The notes beneath the pieces were generated by a model, which saw only the letters and a program-made list of their open reading frames with translations, was not told the DNA's origin and made no database searches. A program made the translations under genes and the position numbers. Below, piece by piece: positions 1 through 5,924 of a DNA stretch of 7,787 bases. This DNA comes from Vulcanimicrobiota bacterium (GTDB lineage: Bacteria > Vulcanimicrobiota > Vulcanimicrobiia > Vulcanimicrobiales > Vulcanimicrobiaceae). The stretch spans positions 1 to 7,787 of the forward strand of contig JACRUB010000216.1 in NCBI GenBank assembly GCA_014305015.1, in the 5' to 3' direction. Numbering within the stretch: position 1 is the stretch's first letter; every line of letters begins with the position of its first letter.

Positions 1-253
1 GGCTGAGCGCGAAATCTGGGATTTGTTCGGGATCACGTTTTCCGGCCATCCGGATTTGCGCCGCATTCAAATGCCGCAAGAGTGGGAGGGGCATCCGCTT
101 CGCAAGGATTATCCGCTGCGTGGACCCGCGCGCGAGAAATCGCCGCGTCCGGAGTTCGCACTCAAAAGCAACGTCGTGTCCGGAACGCCGCCGGCGGGCC
201 GCACTGCCGAAGCGTTGCAAGAACAAATCGCTAAAGCGCGTGGCCAAGCATGA
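1..253 (+). CDS. nuoC: NADH-quinone oxidoreductase subunit C, 3' end (partial)
   Basis: This is the C-terminal part of the 30-kDa subunit of complex I (NuoC/Nqo5), a peripheral-arm subunit without cofactors that packs against NuoD near the quinone site. The reading frame enters at base 2 and is open from the window edge. It begins with the family signature: AEREIWDLFGI, then GHPDLRRI, then WEGHPLRKDYPL. This block is the most conserved part of Complex1_30kDa proteins and normally lies close to the C-terminus. After it comes a polar tail of about 40 residues rich in Ala, Arg and Lys, of a kind that varies in this family. The TGA stop (251-253) overlaps the nuoD start as ATGA. The protein is separate from NuoD, unlike the fused NuoCD of E. 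coli. The 5' part lies outside the window, so full length cannot be judged. Confidence 0.96.
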   Translation, partial: AEREIWDLFGITFSGHPDLRRIQMPQEWEGHPLRKDYPLRGPAREKSPRPEFALKSNVVSGTPPAGRTAEALQEQIAKARGQA

Positions 254-1473
254 GTTCCGTTAGCTCCATTCCGCTGAGCGCCGACGTCGTTTCGCAAGAC
301 GGCAACGCCATGGTCCTCTCGATGGGTCCCCAGCATCCGTCCACCCATGGCGTACTGCAAATAATGCTTGAAATTGAGGGTGAGAGCGTCACCAAGGCCG
401 AGCCCGAAATCGGCTATCTGCATACGGGCATCGAGAAAAACCTTGAAAATCTCTTTTGGACGCAAGGGCAGACCAACGTTGAACGCATGGATTATCTTGC
501 GCCGGAATCAAATGCACTCTGCTACATTCTCGCGGTAGAAAAATTGCTCGGCATCTCGGAGAAGATTCCGGAACGTGCCGTTCACATTCGCGTGCTCACT
601 GCTGAGTTGACGCGCATTGCCTCACACATGGTGTGGCTTGGTACACACGGCATCGATCTCGGCGCGCTTTCAATTTTCTTCTACTGTTTTGATATTCGCG
701 AAAATATTCTGGACATGGGCGAGCAGACGGGCGGCGCGCGCATGCACCCGAACTACCTGCGCATCGGTGGCGTCAACGGCGATCTGCCCAAAGGTTTCAT
801 GGAGCTCCTCGATGCGTTCATCGCGAAGGTTCCCGGCCGCATGCGCGAGTTGCGCGGACTGTTGCAAAAAAACCCGATCTTCCAAGACCGCACGATCGAC
901 GTCGGCATTATTTCACCGGAAGAAGCGGTGCAGTGGAGTCTAACGGGTCCGCCGCTGCGCGCGAGCGGCATTGCCTACGACGTACGTAAGGCTTTTCCAT
1001 ATAGCGGATACGAGCAGTACGATTTCGAGGTGCCGACGAGACTTGAAGGCGATGCCTACGCGCGCTTTCTCGTGCGTCTCGATGAGATCGATCAGTCGCT
1101 TCGGATCATTCAACAGGTTCGTAAGAAATTAGACGCGCCCGGCCCGGTGATGATCGACGATTCGAAAGTTGCGGCGCCACCCAAAGAAACGATTGCGATT
1201 TCAATGGAGGCGCTGATCCATCACTTCAAAATCGTGAGCGAAGGCTTCCGCGTACCACCGGGCGACGTCTATCAGGCGGTCGAAGGTCCGCGCGGCGAGC
1301 TCGGCTACTACATCGTTTCAAACGGAAACAACAAGCCCTACCGCGTTCGCACCCGCCCACCCTCGATGTACAACCTGCAAGCGCTCAAAGGCATGGCGCC
1401 CGGCAACTTGATTGCAGATTTAGTGGTGATGATCGGCTCGCTCGATCCGGTTTTCGGTGAGGTCGACCGATGA
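250..1473 (+). CDS. nuoD: NADH-quinone oxidoreductase subunit D (49-kDa subunit)
   Basis: NuoD/Nqo4 is the peripheral-arm subunit that forms the quinone-reduction site with NuoB and NuoH; it is related to the large subunit of NiFe hydrogenases but has no metal centre. The 407-residue length matches the family (Thermus Nqo4 is 409). Visible landmarks are GPQHPSTHG at residues 26-34, EIGYLHTGIEK at about 53-63 and ERMDYLA at 78-84. By alignment from memory with Thermus Nqo4, H33 and Y82 correspond to the quinone-binding His38 and Tyr87, and R79 to the conserved arginine near cluster N2. Later landmarks are LRASGIAYDVRK, the RGELGYYIVSNG block and the typical C-terminal SLDPVFGEVDR. The ATG overlaps the nuoC stop by 4 nt. 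No strong Shine-Dalgarno is visible, so translation is probably coupled to nuoC. The N-terminus before GPQHPSTHG has a normal length, which supports this start. Nothing about the gene looks unusual. Confidence 0.98.
   Translation: MSSVSSIPLSADVVSQDGNAMVLSMGPQHPSTHGVLQIMLEIEGESVTKAEPEIGYLHTGIEKNLENLFWTQGQTNVERMDYLAPESNALCYILAVEKLLGISEKIPERAVHIRVLTAELTRIASHMVWLGTHGIDLGALSIFFYCFDIRENILDMGEQTGGARMHPNYLRIGGVNGDLPKGFMELLDAFIAKVPGRMRELRGLLQKNPIFQDRTIDVGIISPEEAVQWSLTGPPLRASGIAYDVRKAFPYSGYEQYDFEVPTRLEGDAYARFLVRLDEIDQSLRIIQQVRKKLDAPGPVMIDDSKVAAPPKETIAISMEALIHHFKIVSEGFRVPPGDVYQAVEGPRGELGYYIVSNGNNKPYRVRTRPPSMYNLQALKGMAPGNLIADLVVMIGSLDPVFGEVDR
1456..1463 (+). promoter_or_regulatory. Ribosome binding site of nuoE
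   Basis: GGTGAGGT lies inside the 3' end of nuoD. Its GAGG core ends 7 nt before the ATG at 1470, a good Shine-Dalgarno distance. It favours 1470 as the start over the second in-frame ATG at 1476, although that one is also within reach. Confidence 0.6.
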
Positions 1474-2261
1474 CGATGACACCCGACCGGCTCGAAGTCT
1501 TCGAAGAGATTCGCGAACGTTTGCGTCCGGAGTGCGAGCGTTTGATCGCCCTCTATCCGGATACGCGCTCTGCGCTGATTCCGATGATGCACTTGTTTCA
1601 AGCCGAAGAAGGGTACGCGTCGCAAGAAGCGATGCGCGCAATTGCCGGGCATCTCAATGTAACGACCGCGACCGTCGAATCGACGATCTCGTTTTACACG
1701 CTATTTTTCCGCAAGCGCGTCGGCAAATACATGCTGCAAGTCTGCCGGAATCTTTCATGCACCATGAACGGTGCAGAAGATATCATGGCCTATTTTCGCG
1801 AGCAGCTGGGGATCGGGCATCTCGAGACGGCTGAAGACGGACTCTTCTCGTATGAGGAAGTTGAATGTTTGGCCGCGTGCGACCGCGCCCCGTGCATGCA
1901 AATCAATCTCGAATTCGTTTACGATCTCACCCCGAAGATGGTCGACGATATTCTCGCCGCCATTAAAGGCGGGACGTATCCGGTGGCGCCGCTCCCGCAA
2001 ACCGGCGAGCCGCCCAAGACCTGGATCATGAATCAAGATTCGCAAGTGTCCCGCGGCGATAAATCACCGGGTGCCGAGAATGTCGGCCATCCGAACAATC
2101 CGGGCGGGATCGGCGATCCGAGCGGCGTGATCATGCTCGACCGTATTATCTTAGAACGAGAGCGCTTTGTGGGCCGCACGCGCGAGCGCATGGTCAACGA
2201 ACCGAACGTCGTCCTGGAAGTTGTCCGGGAAGAAGAGCAAGAGACATGGCAGCCGTCGTAA
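1470..2261 (+). CDS. nuoE: NADH-quinone oxidoreductase subunit E (24-kDa, [2Fe-2S] N1a) with long C-terminal extension
   Basis: NuoE/Nqo2 is a thioredoxin-fold subunit of the NADH-oxidising module. It holds the off-pathway [2Fe-2S] cluster N1a, close to the FMN of NuoF. The four expected ligands are C92 and C97 (CRNLSC) and C133 and C137 (CLAAC), followed by DRAPC with a further Cys at 142. The N-terminal helical region with SALIPMMHLFQAEEGY and the TVESTISFYTLF block are typical. Family members usually end near 160-180 residues (E. coli 166, Thermus 181), but this protein has 263. The core ends about residue 170-175. What follows is polar and rich in Gly, Pro, Asn and charged residues up to about 215, then a more regular, Arg/Glu-rich, probably helical stretch (about 219-257). 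I recognise no domain in the tail. The ATG overlaps the nuoD stop by 4 nt, and the 3' end overlaps nuoF by 16 nt. The core assignment is secure; the function of the tail is unknown. Confidence 0.95.
   Translation: MTMTPDRLEVFEEIRERLRPECERLIALYPDTRSALIPMMHLFQAEEGYASQEAMRAIAGHLNVTTATVESTISFYTLFFRKRVGKYMLQVCRNLSCTMNGAEDIMAYFREQLGIGHLETAEDGLFSYEEVECLAACDRAPCMQINLEFVYDLTPKMVDDILAAIKGGTYPVAPLPQTGEPPKTWIMNQDSQVSRGDKSPGAENVGHPNNPGGIGDPSGVIMLDRIILERERFVGRTRERMVNEPNVVLEVVREEEQETWQPS
2227..2237 (+). promoter_or_regulatory. Purine-rich ribosome binding site of nuoF
   Basis: A GGGAAGAAGAG stretch inside the end of nuoE ends 8 nt before the ATG at 2246. It supports that start over the next in-frame ATG at 2273, which would remove only the poorly conserved N-terminal nine residues. 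Confidence 0.45.
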
Positions 2262-3511
2262 CGCCCGTTTTGATGGCGGGAATCGGCGAAGCAGATCTGC
2301 GCGATATCACTGTCTACCGGCAGCGCGGCGGCTACAAGCAGCTCGAACGCGCGTTCAAAGAATTCACCGGTGTGCAACTCCTCGATATGGCCAAGGCATC
2401 GGGATTGCGCGGCCGCGGCGGCGCCGGATTTCCCACCGGAATGAAGTGGGGCTTCCTTCCGGGCAATGATAAGCCGCGATACATGGTGTGCAACTGTGAT
2501 GAAGCCGAACCCGGCACGTTCAAAGATCATATGCTGCTCGAAGAAACGCCGCACTTGGTGCTCGAAGGCATCTTGATCGGGGCGTACGCGATCGGCTGCA
2601 AGCACGCGTTCATTTATATTCGCGGTGAGTTCAAGCGCGGCTTTGAAATTATGAGTAAAGCGGTGGAAGAAGCGCGTGCCGCGGGCTTCATCGGAAAAAA
2701 TCTCTTCGGCACCGGCAACGATTTGGAATTTACGATTCATCGCGGCGCGGGCGCGTATATCTGCGGCGAGGAAACCGCCTTGCTGAATTCACTTGAAGGC
2801 AAACGTGGCGAGCCACGACTCAAACCGCCGTTTCCCGCAGTTGAAGGTCTCTACAAGATGCCGACCGTTGTGAACAATGTTGAAACGCTCGCGTATCTGG
2901 TTCCTATTTTGGAAAAAGGCGCGGAGTGGTTTGCCGCCGTCGGAACCGAGAAATCAAAGGGCTTCAAGATCGTCTCCATCAGCGGACATGTAAAAAAACC
3001 CGGCAACTATGAAATTCCGCTCGGCACGACCGTGCGCGAACTCATCGAAATCGCCGGAGGTCCCCGCGAAGGCCGCACCGTCGTGGCGGTGCAACCGGGT
3101 GGTGGATCATCTGCAGCAATCTTCGATCAGAACCTCGACTTGCCGTACGACTACGAGAGCATGGCGAAGGCAGGCACGATGCTTGGATCGGGCGCGATGG
3201 TGGTCTTCGACGACACCACCGATTTCGTCAAAGCCGCATATTCGCTCGTGCGATTCTTCGCACACGAATCGTGCGGTCAATGCACGCCCTGTCGCGAAGG
3301 CGGTCACTGGCTCGAACAAACCCTCGAGCGTTTCGTGCACGGCCAAGCGCTACAGTCGGATATTGATATGCTCAAGAAAGTTTCCAGGCAATTGACGGGC
3401 ATCAACCTTTGCGCGCTGGGTGACTCCATCGAGCCGTTTTTAGCGTCGGTTGTAAATCGTTTCCCGGAACAATTCGAAGCAAGAGTCTTAAAAGAAATGG
3501 TATCGAAATGA
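2246..3511 (+). CDS. nuoF: NADH-quinone oxidoreductase subunit F (51-kDa; NADH, FMN and [4Fe-4S] N3)
   Basis: NuoF/Nqo1 is the electron-input subunit: it binds NADH and FMN and passes electrons to [4Fe-4S] cluster N3. The 421-residue length is normal. The glycine-rich FMN/NADH segment GLRGRGGAGFPTGMKW spans residues 53-68. It is followed by CNCDEAEPGTFKD (82-94) and YICGEETALLNSLEGKRGEP (171-190). A SLBB-like region follows (about 240-290, GHVKKPGNYEIPLGTTV). The N3 ligands are C343, C346 and C349 in ESCGQCTPCREGG, and C389 in NLCALGDS; all four are present. The gene starts inside nuoE with a 16-nt overlap. It ends at TGA 3509-3511 within ATGA. The ATG of that ATGA opens a 42-codon ORF rather than nuoG, the only departure from the operon's coupling pattern. 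No residue defects were seen. Confidence 0.98.
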   Translation: MAAVVTPVLMAGIGEADLRDITVYRQRGGYKQLERAFKEFTGVQLLDMAKASGLRGRGGAGFPTGMKWGFLPGNDKPRYMVCNCDEAEPGTFKDHMLLEETPHLVLEGILIGAYAIGCKHAFIYIRGEFKRGFEIMSKAVEEARAAGFIGKNLFGTGNDLEFTIHRGAGAYICGEETALLNSLEGKRGEPRLKPPFPAVEGLYKMPTVVNNVETLAYLVPILEKGAEWFAAVGTEKSKGFKIVSISGHVKKPGNYEIPLGTTVRELIEIAGGPREGRTVVAVQPGGGSSAAIFDQNLDLPYDYESMAKAGTMLGSGAMVVFDDTTDFVKAAYSLVRFFAHESCGQCTPCREGGHWLEQTLERFVHGQALQSDIDMLKKVSRQLTGINLCALGDSIEPFLASVVNRFPEQFEARVLKEMVSK

Positions 3512-3636
3512 AAATGCTTCTTGGGCGCGCCCAGGGGGAGTGCTGCCGTGTTGCGTTTCGCGAGCGCGCCATAGTTTGGGGGCCCCAGCTTGGCCTGGGG
3601 GGCGCGCAGCTTAGAGCGGAGCGCCTTTTAAAATGA
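3508..3636 (+). CDS. Candidate 42-codon ORF bridging nuoF and nuoG
   Basis: An ORF of 42 codons plus stop begins at the ATG that overlaps the nuoF stop (ATGA, 3508-3511). It ends at a TGA that overlaps the nuoG start (ATGA, 3633-3636). The predicted peptide begins MKMLLGRAQGECCRV and ends LRAERLLK. It is basic, has two adjacent cysteines and a Gly-rich middle, and shows no domain or signal peptide that I recognise. Codon choice (ATA, AGA, TTA, repeated GGG, CCC) differs from the neighbouring nuo genes, so it is unlikely to be an old conserved protein. It lies entirely in the putative inserted element. Its likely value, if it is translated, is to carry ribosomes from nuoF to nuoG and preserve coupling. 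It could equally be an accidental open frame. Confidence 0.3.
   Translation: MKMLLGRAQGECCRVAFRERAIVWGPQLGLGGAQLRAERLLK
3522..3533. repeat. Perfect 12-bp palindrome TGGGCGCGCCCA
   Basis: TGGGCGCGCCCA is self-complementary. In RNA it can form a hairpin with a CGCG loop, extended outward by C3520-G3535, C3517-G3538 and several G-U pairs. It sits at the left side of the nuoF/nuoG insert, right after the nuoF stop. Confidence 0.7.
3564..3607. repeat. Interrupted inverted repeat in the nuoF-nuoG insert
   Basis: GCGCGCC (3564-3570) pairs with GGCGCGC (3601-3607), and CCCCAG (3583-3588) pairs with CTGGGG (3595-3600). On the right side the two arms are adjacent. On the left they are separated by 12 nt (3571-3582), which would form a bulge. 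Together this is a 13-bp, GC-rich stem closed by a CTTGGC loop. Repeats of this kind are common in REP-like intergenic elements. Confidence 0.6.
3601..3629 (+). terminator. Weak terminator- or attenuator-like hairpin before nuoG
   Basis: GGCGC (3601-3605) can pair with GCGCC (3621-3625), and the right arm is followed directly by TTTT (3626-3629). The stem is only 5 bp with a 15-nt loop, and the T run is short. It competes with the larger stem that uses 3601-3607. If it acts at all it would be a leaky attenuator, and ribosomes translating the bridging ORF would disrupt it. Confidence 0.2.
3618..3621 (+). promoter_or_regulatory. Possible ribosome binding site of nuoG
   Basis: GGAG lies within GAGCGGAG and is 11 nt from the ATG at 3633, slightly farther than ideal. 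It belongs to the inserted segment, so nuoG may now use a different binding site from its ancestral one, or may rely on coupling from the bridging ORF. Confidence 0.4.
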
Positions 3637-5924
3637 ATCAAGAAGTTCCGCAAGTTACCGTTACGATCGACGGCATTCGAGTGACCGTTCCGAAAGGGAC
3701 GTTGCTTGTTGAAGCCTCGAAGCAGATCGAAAAAGAGATTCCGGTCTATTGCTATCATACGAAGCTTGGACCGGCTGGACTGTGCCGCATTTGCCTCGTT
3801 CAAATCGAAGGCGTGCCGAAGTTGCAGATCGCGTGTAATACGCCCGTTACCGAGGGCATGGTCGTTCACACATACAACGAGAAGGTGGACGACGGCAGGC
3901 GCGCGGTGCTTGAATTCTTGCTGCTCAATCATCCGCTGGATTGCCCCATTTGCGATAAAGGCGGCGAATGCGACCTGCAAGATTATTCGATGGCCTACGG
4001 CCAAGGTGCTTCACGTCTTGCGGATCCCAAGAGCTCGAAACCCAAGGCGGTCGACCTTGGGCCGACAATCGTGCTCGATGAAGAACGCTGCATCGTGTGC
4101 CAGCGCTGCGTGCGTTTCGATGACATCATCACGCGGGAGCGCTCGCTGATCGTCAAAGACCGTGGCGCCAAAGACATTATCGCCACCGCGACCGACGAAC
4201 CGTACCGTTCGAACTTCAGCGGAAACGTTACTGAGCTGTGTCCCGTCGGTGCGCTCACATCGAAGACGTACCGTTTTAAATCGCGCCCATGGGATTTGCA
4301 CCGTACGAAGACCACCTGCACGCAGTGCAGCGTTGGATGCCAGCTCAACGTCGATCAACGCCATGGCAACGTGTTGCGTACGATGTCAGTGCCGGATGAC
4401 GATGCAATCTCGGATGGCTGGCTGTGCGACCGCGGCCGGTATAACATCGGCTACCTCAATGACGACCGGCGGATAACGACGCCCCTGTACAAGCAGGACG
4501 GCCAGTGGATGCAGATCACGTGGGAAGATGCGCTCGAACTCTGGAGCGATGCGATCAAGAAAGCCGGACCGGAGGAGACGGGCGTTCTCGGCGGCGGCCG
4601 CTTGTTAAATGAGGAAGCGTATCTGCTCGCACACATGTTCCGTGCGGCTGGTGTGAAAAATCTCGACTGGCGTGCCGGACGGCAGCGTCAGGCCACGCCG
4701 GGGCGGACCGGCGGCTCGTTTGCGGATTTAGAAAACGCGCAGGTTATTATCGTTGCCGGCCAATCGCCCTCAGAAGTTGCGCCGGTCATGGATCTGCGCA
4801 TCCGAAAAGCGGTGTACAAGCACGGGGCGAAACTCTTAACCATCGGCGCGTACGAAGGGCACTCACAAGTCCCGGCAACGGCGTGCAACACGATTGCCGA
4901 CGCAGTGAAAGCAATTCCCGCCGGCACGCAACGTGTTGCGCTCGTCTGGGACGGCGTGGATCCGCAGCGCGGTAAGGAATTGGCTGCCGCACTACCGGCC
5001 CTCGATTCCATTTCGATGTTTATTCCGGGCGAACAAAACAATTCGCGGGGCGCGGAAGCAATGGGCATGCATCCGCTCTTCGGGCCGGGTTTTGCACCAA
5101 CCGCGGCGGGTCGTGATTTTGCCGGCATGATCGAGGATGCGCGTCAAGGTAAAATGCGCGTGCTCTCGGTTTTTGGAGCGAATCCGGTGCTGCATTATCA
5201 GGACGGCGTCGCGGCGCGCGAGGCGCTCCAGAAGACCGGCTTCGTTGTGGTCAGCGATTTGTTCATGACGCAGACGGCCGAGCTCGCCACGCTCGTCTTG
5301 CCGGCTGCCGGTGGTTTTGAGAAGAGCGGTACCATCATGAATGTATGCGGCGATCTCTTACCCGTGCACGCCGCGATGGAGCGTCCAAACGGCGCGCTGA
5401 GCGATTTGGAAATGATCGCCGGTTTGGCTGAGGCCTTGGGAGTTGCGCTTCCGAGTGCAGCCGAACTGGACGACGCGGTTATCAAGACGGTCGCAAACGC
5501 GAATCTCCAATTCTCCTTTGGAGATGATTCCGTCTGCGGTGCACCGCACGTGCGCGAAGCGCAAAAAGATCGCGGCCGTCATGGATTGCACGTCTGCACG
5601 CACGCACGGATTTTTTCCGGTGGCGGCACCGTCGCGCATGACCGCGCGATCGACGACCTGCGTCCGCTTCCAGAAGCGGCAATCTCATCCTCGACCGCAA
5701 AGCACCTCGGAATCGAAACCGGCGATTGCGTCGATCTCGAAGGCAACGGCCGCACGATGCACGATTTACTGGTTGAAGTGCGGCCGAATCTTCCCGAAGA
5801 CGTGGTGGTCTTAATTGCCGGGCTAGCGGATGATCCGGCCAACACGCTTGGCGATGACGCGGTCGCGTTTGTCGTCAACGTGCGCAAAGCAGGCGAACTC
5901 GAACCGGCTGGAGCCGCCCGGTGA
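3633..5924 (+). CDS. nuoG: NADH-quinone oxidoreductase subunit G (75-kDa; clusters N1b, N4, N5, N7)
   Basis: NuoG/Nqo3 is the largest peripheral-arm subunit and carries most of the Fe-S wire. The 763 residues are close to Thermus Nqo3 (783) and shorter than E. coli NuoG (908). An N-terminal ferredoxin domain gives the [2Fe-2S] N1b ligands C40, C51, C54 and C68. HPLDCPICDKGGEC (100-113) gives the N5 ligands H100, C104, C107 and C113. C153, C156, C159 and C203 are the N4 set. C229, C232, C236 and C265 match the extra off-path [4Fe-4S] cluster N7, which only some bacteria have. From about residue 285 onward is the molybdopterin-oxidoreductase-like domain, including VLSVFGANPVL and TAELATLVLPA. 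In this family that domain is a structural relic without a molybdenum cofactor. The chosen ATG leaves the usual short lead before the ferredoxin fold (QVTVTIDG). The TGA overlaps the nuoH GTG as GTGA. All expected ligands are intact. Confidence 0.98.
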   Translation: MNQEVPQVTVTIDGIRVTVPKGTLLVEASKQIEKEIPVYCYHTKLGPAGLCRICLVQIEGVPKLQIACNTPVTEGMVVHTYNEKVDDGRRAVLEFLLLNHPLDCPICDKGGECDLQDYSMAYGQGASRLADPKSSKPKAVDLGPTIVLDEERCIVCQRCVRFDDIITRERSLIVKDRGAKDIIATATDEPYRSNFSGNVTELCPVGALTSKTYRFKSRPWDLHRTKTTCTQCSVGCQLNVDQRHGNVLRTMSVPDDDAISDGWLCDRGRYNIGYLNDDRRITTPLYKQDGQWMQITWEDALELWSDAIKKAGPEETGVLGGGRLLNEEAYLLAHMFRAAGVKNLDWRAGRQRQATPGRTGGSFADLENAQVIIVAGQSPSEVAPVMDLRIRKAVYKHGAKLLTIGAYEGHSQVPATACNTIADAVKAIPAGTQRVALVWDGVDPQRGKELAAALPALDSISMFIPGEQNNSRGAEAMGMHPLFGPGFAPTAAGRDFAGMIEDARQGKMRVLSVFGANPVLHYQDGVAAREALQKTGFVVVSDLFMTQTAELATLVLPAAGGFEKSGTIMNVCGDLLPVHAAMERPNGALSDLEMIAGLAEALGVALPSAAELDDAVIKTVANANLQFSFGDDSVCGAPHVREAQKDRGRHGLHVCTHARIFSGGGTVAHDRAIDDLRPLPEAAISSSTAKHLGIETGDCVDLEGNGRTMHDLLVEVRPNLPEDVVVLIAGLADDPANTLGDDAVAFVVNVRKAGELEPAGAAR
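5910..5913 (+). promoter_or_regulatory. Ribosome binding site supporting the GTG start of nuoH
   Basis: GGAG, within TGGAGCC, ends 7 nt before the GTG at 5921. No ATG lies in the same frame nearby, and the GTG gives a normal N-terminus directly ahead of the first membrane helix, so this site supports the GTG start. Confidence 0.6.

Larger units (their letters stand above)
3506..3637. mobile_element. Putative small non-autonomous insertion between nuoF and nuoG, with 7-bp flanking direct repeats
   Basis: The sequence AAATGAA occurs at 3506-3512 and again at 3631-3637, and the match stops at exactly 7 bp on both sides. The 118 bp between the copies (3513-3630) look unlike the flanking genes: three runs of five or six G, three copies of GCGCGCC or its complement (3525-3531, 3564-3570, 3601-3607), and several inverted repeats. 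Removing one 125-bp unit would place the nuoF stop and nuoG start in one ATGA, exactly as at nuoC/nuoD and nuoD/nuoE. The simplest reading is insertion of a short MITE- or REP-like palindromic element with target-site duplication. No clear terminal inverted repeats are present, and a second copy cannot be sought here. A chance 7-bp match in an A-rich start region is the main alternative. Confidence 0.45.

Noticed and set aside
1995..2261. NuoE extension as the result of a frameshift or lost stop codon
   Set aside because: The frame stays open with codon use like the core and ends in a normal coupled overlap with nuoF. No broken remnant in another frame was found.
2033..2740. Long open frame of 235 codons on the minus strand across nuoE/nuoF
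   Set aside because: It lies opposite two well-conserved nuo genes and its translation has no recognisable motif. Long antisense frames are expected in codon-biased GC-rich genes.
3534..3602. Possible G-quadruplex from three runs of five or six G
   Set aside because: The loops between the runs are about 40 and 14 nt, and a fourth close run is missing. Most of these Gs pair better in hairpins.
3611..3633. Possible promoter for nuoG (AT-rich TTTTAAAA just before the start)
   Set aside because: There is no matching -35 element at proper spacing, and transcription would have to begin inside nuoG. The 8-bp palindrome is more simply the end of the insert plus the start context.
3402..4004. Minus-strand frame of 200 codons spanning the nuoF-nuoG gap
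   Set aside because: Most of it is opposite nuoF and nuoG coding sequence, it shows no start signal or domain, and it is open mainly because of codon bias. The gap is better explained by the insert.
4488..5921. NuoG C-terminal half as an active molybdenum oxidoreductase (formate dehydrogenase-like)
   Set aside because: In complex I this domain is a known non-catalytic relic. The operon context and full N1b/N4/N5/N7 ligand sets identify NuoG, and no catalytic Cys/Sec motif is seen.
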